Source: DAISJI01 sp964559835
Lineage (GTDB): Bacteria > Acidobacteriota > Terriglobia > Terriglobales > Acidobacteriaceae
Direction of reading: 5' to 3'
Length of the DNA: 35,165 nt
Assembly: GCA_964559835.1 (NCBI GenBank)
Contig: CAZLJE010000044.1
Span: 1-35,165 of the forward strand
Shown here: in pieces, positions 5,866 to 13,124 of the stretch
How positions within the stretch are numbered: the stretch's first letter is position 1
How the letters are laid out: each line of letters opens with the position of its first letter
Program-made: the position numbers and the translations under genes
The notes under the pieces: generated by a model
Databases searched by the model: none
The model's input: the letters and a program-made list of their open reading frames with translations, nothing else
Told to the model about the DNA's origin: nothing

Positions 5866-7749
5866 ATGCCAGTATTGCACGCCGATGAGGCAAGGCCAGC
5901 GCTCGACATGCAGGAGAAGACAAACGACACAGAGCGCCTGATCCACACCGGCGATATCCTGCGCATTGCCCTGGTGGGGATCAGCGCGGTCGTAGTGTGG
6001 TTCCGGCCTGGTCCCTGGCTGCTGCAAACGGCGATCACCGTGCTGGCCCTGGCGATCGGCGGGTTCCCGATCTTCGAGGAGGCGTGGGAGAACATCGTCC
6101 AGCGCCGGATGACGATGGAACTCTCGATGGCCCTCGCTGTCGTAGCGGCTGCAGGGATCGGCGAATACTTTACCGCACTGATCATTGCTCTCTTTGTGCT
6201 GGTGGCGGAAGTATTGGAAGAGTTGACGGTCGATCGGGGCCGGAAGGCCGTGGCGCACCTGCTTGGTTATCTGCCCGACGAGGTTGACCTCAAGGTCCCG
6301 GGCGGAGTCATCGAGAAGCACCCGGCATCGGAGTTGATGGCGAGCGACATCATCCTCGTGCGCCCGGGAGGACGGATCCCGGTCGACGGCATAGTGGTTG
6401 CGGGCAACTCGACGGTGGACGAATCCACGATCACCGGCGAACCGCTTCCAGCTACCAAGCAGGAAGGCAGCACGGTACTGGCGGGCACGTTCAACCAATC
6501 GGGCGCCATCGAGGTGCAGGTGGTTGCTGTCGGCAAAGACACCACGTTCGCCAAGATCATCGAGGCGGTCGAACAGGCGGACCGGACGCGCGCGCCGATC
6601 CAGAAGACCGCCGACCGGCTTGCCGGCTACCTCGTGTATTTTGCGTTCGGCGCCGCAGCACTGACCTTCCTGATCACCCGCCAGATCCGTCCCACGATTT
6701 CCGTTGTGATCGTGGCCGGCGCGTGCGGAGTGGCGGCCGGCACGCCCCTGGCGGTGCTGGGCGCCATCGGGCGATGCGCGCGACAGGGGCTCATCCTGAA
6801 GGGTGGCATTTACCTGGAAGCGCTGTGGGATGTGGATACGGTCGTGCTGGACAAGACCGGCACGGTGACGTTCGGTTCGACGGAGGTCGTGGAGATACAT
6901 GCTGCTCCCGGGGTCGCGGACGATCGGGTCGTTGCTGCGGCGGCACTGGCGGAGCACAACTCCGAACACCCGTTGGCGCGCGCGATCGTGGAACACGCAA
7001 GAGCGCGGAAGATCGAGACAGTTTCTCCGAATCGATTCGTCTATCACCCCGGGAAAGGGGTATTCGCGGCGCATGGCTCGCAGACCGCATTGGCCGGAAC
7101 GGCTGAATGGCTGAGCGAGAACGGCATTGACAGCCCGGTGAACCAGTCAAATAGTACGGGCACGCACGTGCTGGTGGCCGAAAACGGCAAGTATCTCGGC
7201 CAAGTCGTGGTTGCGGACCGCGTCCGCCACGAGGCGCAGGAAGCGATCAAGAACTTACACGACCTTGGACTGAAGACATTCCTGCTGACGGGGGATTCGG
7301 AAGAGGTCGCACGCAGTGTCGGGTCGAGCTTGGCGATCCAGTCGTCGGTCGGACGCCTGTTGCCGCACCAGAAGTCCGAATACGTGCGCAAACTCGCCAA
7401 CAAGGGCCGCAAGGTCGCAATGGTAGGCGATGGCGTGAACGACGCGCCCGCGCTGGCGGAAGCCGCGGTCGGCATCGCCATGGGTTCCGGCACCGACGTA
7501 GCGCGGGAAACCGCCGACGCGCTGCTGATCGGTAACGACCTGCTGAAACTGGTAGCGGCGTTCCGGACATCGCGTTGGTGCCGGCGCATCATCATGCAGA
7601 ACTTCTATGGCACGGTACTGGTCGACCTGATCGGAATCACCTTCGCCGCGATGGGAATGATCAACCCGCTCACGGCCGCCTTCATCCACGTCAGCTCGGA
7701 GCTCACGTTTATCCTGAATTCGACACGACTGCTTTCACGGCGCGCGTAG
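5866..7749 (+). CDS. Heavy-metal-type (P1B) P-type ATPase with an atypical transmembrane motif
   Basis: A 627-residue integral membrane cation pump. All catalytic motifs are intact: TGEP (190-193, actuator), DKTGT with phosphorylated D329, the SEHPLA nucleotide-site motif and GDGVNDAP (521-528). There is no N-terminal HMA/CxxC domain; the first 30 residues are soluble and carry only one His-bearing stretch. In P1B pumps the transmembrane metal motif is CPC, CPH, SPC or TPC, followed by a conserved TP. Here the aligned segment is A-C-G-V-A-A-G-T-P at 286-293 or so, leaving C287 but no proline. The last transmembrane segment has HVSSELTFILNS in place of the HEG(G/S)T of the cobalt-type subgroup. 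The adjacent RcnR-like regulator suggests Ni, Co or a similar ion; substrate and direction (efflux is usual) are inferred. Confidence 0.85.
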   Translation: MPVLHADEARPALDMQEKTNDTERLIHTGDILRIALVGISAVVVWFRPGPWLLQTAITVLALAIGGFPIFEEAWENIVQRRMTMELSMALAVVAAAGIGEYFTALIIALFVLVAEVLEELTVDRGRKAVAHLLGYLPDEVDLKVPGGVIEKHPASELMASDIILVRPGGRIPVDGIVVAGNSTVDESTITGEPLPATKQEGSTVLAGTFNQSGAIEVQVVAVGKDTTFAKIIEAVEQADRTRAPIQKTADRLAGYLVYFAFGAAALTFLITRQIRPTISVVIVAGACGVAAGTPLAVLGAIGRCARQGLILKGGIYLEALWDVDTVVLDKTGTVTFGSTEVVEIHAAPGVADDRVVAAAALAEHNSEHPLARAIVEHARARKIETVSPNRFVYHPGKGVFAAHGSQTALAGTAEWLSENGIDSPVNQSNSTGTHVLVAENGKYLGQVVVADRVRHEAQEAIKNLHDLGLKTFLLTGDSEEVARSVGSSLAIQSSVGRLLPHQKSEYVRKLANKGRKVAMVGDGVNDAPALAEAAVGIAMGSGTDVARETADALLIGNDLLKLVAAFRTSRWCRRIIMQNFYGTVLVDLIGITFAAMGMINPLTAAFIHVSSELTFILNSTRLLSRRA

Positions 7750-7771
7750 GGCGATACCGGCGACCGTCCCC

Positions 7772-9115
7772 TCAATGTTTTCTACCGACCGGCCGCAAGC
7801 GTAGGAATACCGCCGCGCCCACGGGATGGGCTCCATACAGCGCTTGCAGCGTGCCTGGGGTGGAATAGACAGTGATCTGTGCGCCGGGAGCAATGGCCAG
7901 GTGCGGAATGAGATTCAAGTTGCGGTCGTATCCGGCCGTGTAGGCCTGCACGCGACCGACGATGCTCTCCTGGAAATTCGGCGGCTCCGGAGTGTTACGG
8001 AACAGCAATTCGTTCGTCCGATCGACGTTCTCGATCCGCGCCCAAACGTAGTTACGTTCGGCGAATCGCAAGGTTGATTCCGCCAGATATCCGTTCCAGA
8101 CCAGTCCATGGGACGTGCGGTTGCGGCCCCAAAGCAGGGTGCTGGCCCAGTTTCCACGCGCAAATGGCAGGTTGTACATGACCGAGGCCGTCATTCGGTC
8201 CACATCCTCGTTCGGATGAAGGGCCTCGGGGCTGGTGAGATGGGCGAAGGAGTACTGGGCGCTCCAGTTCCGCGCTGGATTCACAGTCGCACGCACCGAC
8301 CAGGAATCGATCCTGCCCGAGTCGATGTCCCAGCGATATTCATCGGGCTCGCGCCCATGAAAGCCCGACGCTTCGAAGCGCGCGATTTTATAAGTCAGAC
8401 CGGTTGTGACCACATCGCTGGCAATGTGCGTCGAATCTTCGAGGTGATGGCCCAGGGTTGCGATTGGATTTTCGGAAGCTGACAAGCGGTGCGGATAAGC
8501 AGTCGGCCCCATGGCGGGATCGCCCATGGGGGCAACGTAGAAAGACAGCAACCCATGTTCTCCGAGCCTCAGATCGTACAGCGCGGCCACTTCCATAAAG
8601 AAGTCGTGCGGGTGCTGGCCGTCGACGATCGGCTTGCCAAACGCGGTTTCGCCTTGTTGGAACAACTCGGGATAGAAGCGGTTGGTCACCGTCGCCGCTT
8701 CGAGGCTCAACATAACCCGTGCCGTGAATGTTCCGGGGCCGAGTCGACGCTGGGCCATAGGCATGAACCAGTTGGTTGAGAAGAGTTTGTCCGAACCGCG
8801 CGGCCCGCTCTGCTGCACGTCATTCAGGAAGGCGACGCCGTGAAACATCAGCGTCCACTGGCCTTTCAGGGTCATGAGCATCGGGACGGGGGTGGAATCC
8901 GGTTCCGCGCTGGTGCCGGACGTTCCGTGTTGCGTGATCGCCTCGATGAAGCCCTGCGAACTTTCGTTCATGTTCATGCCGTGCATCTGGGTGTGATCCA
9001 TGCCGGGCATGCCGTCATGCTGATCGGAGGGGCTGGGCTGTTGCCCCCAAGAGGGTACGACTGCCGCAAAGGCAAGTATGAAGATCCAAACAGAGACGGT
9101 TTTTCGCGCCGACAT
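7772..9115 (-). CDS. Exported barrel-like protein with Met/His-rich N-terminus, putative metal-handling
   Basis: A 447-residue protein with a clear signal peptide (cleavage near SWGQQ, residue 25). Immediately after it comes a Met/His-rich stretch (HDGMPGMDHTQMHGMNM), the pattern seen in copper-binding CopB, PcoA and CusF-type proteins. The remainder alternates polar and aromatic residues in short strands with many Trp/Tyr/Asn, and conserved patches such as DGQHPHDFF and PMGDPAMGPTAYPHR, which suggests an outer-membrane beta-barrel. I do not know a characterised homologue. The start has a GAGG ribosome site 6 nt upstream. It ends 22 bp from the convergent ATPase gene and is the last gene of a probable four-gene minus-strand operon. 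Confidence 0.65.
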   Translation of the reverse strand: MSARKTVSVWIFILAFAAVVPSWGQQPSPSDQHDGMPGMDHTQMHGMNMNESSQGFIEAITQHGTSGTSAEPDSTPVPMLMTLKGQWTLMFHGVAFLNDVQQSGPRGSDKLFSTNWFMPMAQRRLGPGTFTARVMLSLEAATVTNRFYPELFQQGETAFGKPIVDGQHPHDFFMEVAALYDLRLGEHGLLSFYVAPMGDPAMGPTAYPHRLSASENPIATLGHHLEDSTHIASDVVTTGLTYKIARFEASGFHGREPDEYRWDIDSGRIDSWSVRATVNPARNWSAQYSFAHLTSPEALHPNEDVDRMTASVMYNLPFARGNWASTLLWGRNRTSHGLVWNGYLAESTLRFAERNYVWARIENVDRTNELLFRNTPEPPNFQESIVGRVQAYTAGYDRNLNLIPHLAIAPGAQITVYSTPGTLQALYGAHPVGAAVFLRLRPVGRKH

Positions 9116-9210
9116 ACAATTCCTCGAACTACAGGTGCCAACCTCAATGAAGAGAGAGCGCCGCGCACGATTCCACGCGCGCAGAACTCACGAGGAAAAT
9201 GGAATGGGAA

Positions 9211-9567
9211 TCAGATGCGAAGAACGGAGTAGTACGGCGGCGAAGAATCGCAGCGCTCGATGGGAACAGCAGCCATCGATTGGGAGCAACCGGCAGCGGG
9301 AATCGTGATCGAACCAACTACAAGATCCAGAGCCACAGGGGACAACGCCATTTGCGCGGGCGCGGGCGCTTGATTTCCGGCATGGCAGCACTCAGGCGTC
9401 GGTCGTGGCAGAGGACCATGATCGTGGCCGTGGCATCCTCCCGGCATGCCGCCGGAAGTCCGCACCGGCGCTGTGGTTGGAGCGACAGCGGCAGAACACA
9501 GTGGGCACAAAGCAGACGCCAGCATCAGCACAAGTGCAAGAACCGTCACTGGCAGCGATCTGCGCAT
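9211..9567 (-). CDS. Small exported Cys/His-rich protein
   Basis: A 118-residue protein of unknown function. It begins with an export signal (RRSLPVTVLALVLMLASALC) and then has a cysteine/histidine cluster: CPLC at the cleavage region, GGCHGHDHG near 45-53, ECCH near 62 and further single cysteines downstream. The HGHDHG block and paired cysteines are typical of periplasmic soft-metal binding. I prefer the ATG at 9567; the frame stays open up to a TTG at 9648, but the extra 27 residues are basic and not signal-like. No strong ribosome site is visible. It lies between the TonB receptor gene and the Met/His-rich barrel gene. Confidence 0.55.
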   Translation of the reverse strand: MRRSLPVTVLALVLMLASALCPLCSAAVAPTTAPVRTSGGMPGGCHGHDHGPLPRPTPECCHAGNQAPAPAQMALSPVALDLVVGSITIPAAGCSQSMAAVPIERCDSSPPYYSVLRI

Positions 9568-9705
9568 AAGAAATTCGTTCGACCGCCGGGCACACCGCTC
9601 ACATGTTTCCAAGTGGCGGTGTTGCCCGGCAGTCTGTTTCTCTCTCAACCAGGTCTAACAAGGAGCCTGTAGTTGACGGCATGTCATCTGCAGACTCCGA
9701 CTCTC

Positions 9706-12435
9706 CTAGAAGTGGAGACCCAAAGATACCGTCACAGTTCGCGGCGTTACGTAATGGGTGCCGCTGAACGTGGACAGAAAGTTGTATAGCGCGTACTTAT
9801 TGGTCACGTTGATGGCCACAATCTGCGCGCTGATCTTGTACCGATCGCCGTTGAATAAGTTGTCGTGGCCGAGAGAAAGGTCGAAGAGGTTGCGCGGAGA
9901 AATGCGCGCCGGATTCTTGTCAGCATTGTCGGTGCCTGCCCTCGGTATGGAGATGAGGCTGGAACCATACTGGGAAGCCGGGCACAGGCCACTGGCACTG
10001 ATCGGAGTGGTGGGTGTTGCGTGCACGCCTCCGCAGAAGAGCCCCGCTTGGAATTGCTGGTCCGGCGTGAGGCCCGATACATCGACAACGGTATCGGTCC
10101 CGTTCGGACCATTGTTGCAATCACCACCGGCGCAGGGCACGGGTCCCGCGACCAGGCCGCTGTCATAACGCCAGTTGAATCCCAGCCAGGGGCCGCGCCT
10201 GCCCATCTGGTATTGCAGGTGGGTGGTCTGGTTGAACTTCTCGTCGTGATCGATGCGGAACACGTTGCCGAGAGGCCCAGGCTGAGCCCCGGCGCCACCG
10301 ATCTGCGGATTGAAGAAGCGGGCCGCGACGCTGGAAAACACCATGAACGCCGTCAGTCCGTGGAAGTTCGTCAGGCTGACACGCCCGGCGACGCCCGGAA
10401 TCTTCGATTTCGTCCACTCGATCGGGAACGTGATCGGCGTGTTGCCCAGGATGCTGAAATCGTACGCGTGATTTGTGTACTTCCAGACGTACTCGCCGGA
10501 GAACACGATGTGTTTGCCGAAAGCCTGCTGCAAGCCGGCGTGGAATTCGTTCCGGTGCCCCGGGCTGATCGGCTGCGGAGTCGTGAAGTTGCATGCCAAC
10601 AGCGGGTTGAGCACCGCATTCGCGCAGCCCAACGTCGACAGCACCAGGTTTTCATTGAATGGCGTCTCCATGATCCGAGCGTAGGAGAGCTGGAGAACAG
10701 TGCCTGTGCGCTTGATGTTGTATGCCAGTCCGACGCGAGGCTCCGCCATCCTGTCGGTGACTTGTAAACCGTTATACAAGTCGCCTCGAATGCCGAGACT
10801 CACCGACCAGTTTCCCTTCGTGATCTGGTCCTGAACATACAGGGCCAGTTCCTTGATGTCGGCATGACCGTGAAATGGGAAGAGCGTGCCGCCCGTGGTG
10901 AGGTCGAACGGCGCGAGATCGCTGCAAGGGGATCCAATGGGGTTCCCGGATGCATCCACGCAGGGATTGCCATTTGCATCGGAGAGCCCGCCGATGAACG
11001 TTGGGTCCACGATGCCGAGACGATCGTTCTCGTTCAGGAAGGTGTGCCCATAGGTCACACCCGCTTTAATGTTGTGGATACCCTTGACGTAAGTGATATC
11101 CGACCGGACTCCGGCATTCAGCAACGTCCGGTCCTGGCCGATGGTCTGAGATTGCAGATTCGGAACGAAGTCGGCGAATGGGTTTCCGCTGGGATAGTAG
11201 TTGTAGTGGTCGCGCCGCACCCATCCGCCCAAAGTGAAGACGGCGTCATTGCTCAGCAGCCGTGTCCACGAAGGCGCGATGTTGAAGGTCTGGATCTGCG
11301 CGCGCTGGTCCGTCGGGCCGACCGGAACCCCGTTCGGACCGAGTCCGCCGTTGGCGACCACCAGTCCATTCCACGCGTCCGCCGTCTGCATGTCGAAGGA
11401 GTTGGGGACCTGGAACCATGAGCGCGTATATCCCAGGTTCAGATGCAGTGAGTCCGCACTGCTCAATTGGAAGTCCAGGCGGTCCCAGAGATTTTCCTGA
11501 TTGCCCTTGTCGTGGACGACCTGGAACTCGGGCGGATCGAGGAAGCGACCCGTGTTGAGGCCGTTGGCAGAGATGAAATTGCCCCACTTCTTTCCGCCGT
11601 AACCGAGGGTGAAGTCGGCGCTTTCAGTTCCGAAGCTTCCATAAGAAGCGATGAGACTGCCGGTCGGTCTTGTCAGCCCCTGTCCGGAGCGTGTCGTAAC
11701 GTTGATGACCACGCTGGTCTTGTCGCCGTATTGGGCCGGGGGCGCGCCGGGAATCACCTCCAGCGACTCAATCGAATCCACGGGTATCTGGTTCGAGAAT
11801 ACCTTGCTTTGCTGGTCAGTGATCGGCTGGCCGTCGACGGAGAACGAATTCTCGGCGTGATCGCCCATGCCGTGGAACAGGCCGTTGGAATCGGCGGCGA
11901 TGCCCGGCGTCGTCTGGGTGACAAGCGCGCTTACAGACGAGGACTGGCTTTCCAGGGGGACCTTATCAAATAAACCGCGATCCACATCGGTATGAAACGT
12001 GGGAGTGTTCTCTAACAGGTCTTCCGCTGCGCCTTCCACCGTTACGCTGGTGCCTGCGGCCTCGCCCACGGTCAGGGTGGCAGCGACGGTTACGGGTACC
12101 ACCGACCGTACGTCAACGTCCTGGGCGTAGGATGCAAATCCAGGCGCAGTTACGGATACGTGATAGTTGTTGTACGGGACGTTCGGGATGGTGAAAGTCC
12201 CTGACGTGTCTGTGGCCGCGGACCGGTCATAGCCGCTGACGGGGTTGTGAATCTCGACTTTCGCTCCCGGCACCACTGCGCCGGTCGGATCTTTCACAGT
12301 ACCCGTTACCGTCCCCGACCCCGCTTGTTGTGCGAACGACAACGGCGCTACCGCCACCGCCAAACAGCAGACCAACATGATTGCGAGTTTTCCATTCCAC
12401 ATCGAAACCCATTCTCCAAGAACATCCACGCGCAT
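9706..12435 (-). CDS. TonB-dependent outer-membrane receptor with carboxypeptidase-regulatory-like N-domain
   Basis: A 909-residue outer-membrane transporter. After a signal peptide (LAIMLVCCLAVAVAPLSFA) comes an Ig-like carboxypeptidase-regulatory domain (about 38-110, GTVTGTVKDPTGAVVPGAKV), then a plug domain (about 130-245, including SIESLEVIPGAPPAQYGDKTS) and a barrel ending with phenylalanine (TVSLGLHF), as expected for BAM recognition. This is the Oar/CarboxypepD_reg-TonB architecture abundant in Acidobacteria. Many such receptors take up glycans, but the neighbours here are metal-type proteins, so a metal or metal-chelate ligand is plausible. A GAGG site 7 nt upstream supports ATG 12435; ATG 12402 is an alternative. 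Confidence 0.88.
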   Translation of the reverse strand: MRVDVLGEWVSMWNGKLAIMLVCCLAVAVAPLSFAQQAGSGTVTGTVKDPTGAVVPGAKVEIHNPVSGYDRSAATDTSGTFTIPNVPYNNYHVSVTAPGFASYAQDVDVRSVVPVTVAATLTVGEAAGTSVTVEGAAEDLLENTPTFHTDVDRGLFDKVPLESQSSSVSALVTQTTPGIAADSNGLFHGMGDHAENSFSVDGQPITDQQSKVFSNQIPVDSIESLEVIPGAPPAQYGDKTSVVINVTTRSGQGLTRPTGSLIASYGSFGTESADFTLGYGGKKWGNFISANGLNTGRFLDPPEFQVVHDKGNQENLWDRLDFQLSSADSLHLNLGYTRSWFQVPNSFDMQTADAWNGLVVANGGLGPNGVPVGPTDQRAQIQTFNIAPSWTRLLSNDAVFTLGGWVRRDHYNYYPSGNPFADFVPNLQSQTIGQDRTLLNAGVRSDITYVKGIHNIKAGVTYGHTFLNENDRLGIVDPTFIGGLSDANGNPCVDASGNPIGSPCSDLAPFDLTTGGTLFPFHGHADIKELALYVQDQITKGNWSVSLGIRGDLYNGLQVTDRMAEPRVGLAYNIKRTGTVLQLSYARIMETPFNENLVLSTLGCANAVLNPLLACNFTTPQPISPGHRNEFHAGLQQAFGKHIVFSGEYVWKYTNHAYDFSILGNTPITFPIEWTKSKIPGVAGRVSLTNFHGLTAFMVFSSVAARFFNPQIGGAGAQPGPLGNVFRIDHDEKFNQTTHLQYQMGRRGPWLGFNWRYDSGLVAGPVPCAGGDCNNGPNGTDTVVDVSGLTPDQQFQAGLFCGGVHATPTTPISASGLCPASQYGSSLISIPRAGTDNADKNPARISPRNLFDLSLGHDNLFNGDRYKISAQIVAINVTNKYALYNFLSTFSGTHYVTPRTVTVSLGLHF

Positions 12436-12539
12436 TGCTCATCCTCGTCCGCCTGTCGCCGCGCGGCGACTTGGCTGCTGTCTACAAAGGAGTTTGGATC
12501 CGCCTCAGATGACGGACGCACAGACATGCTCGATGGAAG

Positions 12540-12848
12540 TTAAATCGTCGCGGGAGGCGGACGGATAAAGGCGGGTTCTACGTTGAGGCGGCTCCGGGTT
12601 TGTGCCTGCGGTACTGCCTCCGCAATTTCGGCGGACAAAACGATCGGCTGCACCAGGACTACCGACGGCCTCGCTGCCGAATGGGAGACCTGGCACAAGG
12701 AACAATGAGAGGTCGTGAGCGGATCGCTGTCCGAGGAGGCATGGACGTGCAGGACCTGGACGGCACTGAACAGCACAAGCGCGAACAAAGCCATCCAAGC
12801 TGCGGACTTCCTCACCGGCTTTGGCGTCGTATTTCGTTCGCCCTTCAT
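12540..12848 (-). CDS. Short DUF2946-like membrane-anchored His/Cys protein
   Basis: A 102-residue protein with one N-terminal hydrophobic segment (AAWMALFALVLFSAVQVL) followed at once by HVHA (34-37) and then SHCSLCQVSH (47-56). This layout, a membrane segment then a histidine pair and a CxxC, matches the small DUF2946-type proteins found beside copper-related TonB receptors. The assignment is by pattern only. The start at ATG 12848 gives a sensible signal anchor; the frame is open back to a GTG at 12968 but that extension is Arg/Cys-rich and unlikely. It is the first gene of the group, 104 bp before the TonB receptor. Confidence 0.6.
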   Translation of the reverse strand: MKGERNTTPKPVRKSAAWMALFALVLFSAVQVLHVHASSDSDPLTTSHCSLCQVSHSAARPSVVLVQPIVLSAEIAEAVPQAQTRSRLNVEPAFIRPPPATI

Positions 12849-13124
12849 AATTCTCAGTCGCGCTAGAACTCTGCCTTGGATGAACACACAACAACACGAG
12901 TTACAAAACTTTGTTGCCGTAAAACGGCGACGACGCGAGAGATATGCGCCCGCTGCTAGCCCCAACACTACCTGCTTCCCGGATTGTACGCCGGTGCGCG
13001 ACGCTCTCCCAGCATGTGGACTCTTACCTTAAACCTTCGCCGGTATAACACACATGGAATTTTTGGGTCCATGCGAACAGCGCTTCACACGATGGCGCAC
13101 GATGGCGCTCACGGCGACCGGTTA
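12849..13124. other. Gene-free gap upstream of the metal-handling group
   Basis: This 276-bp stretch separates the first gene of the minus-strand group from the 3' end of the ADOP permease. The group's promoter must lie here, reading left, but I find no convincing -35/-10 pair. A 10-bp element (GATGGCGCAC, then GATGGCGCTC) is tandemly duplicated around 13091-13112. Confidence 0.4.
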
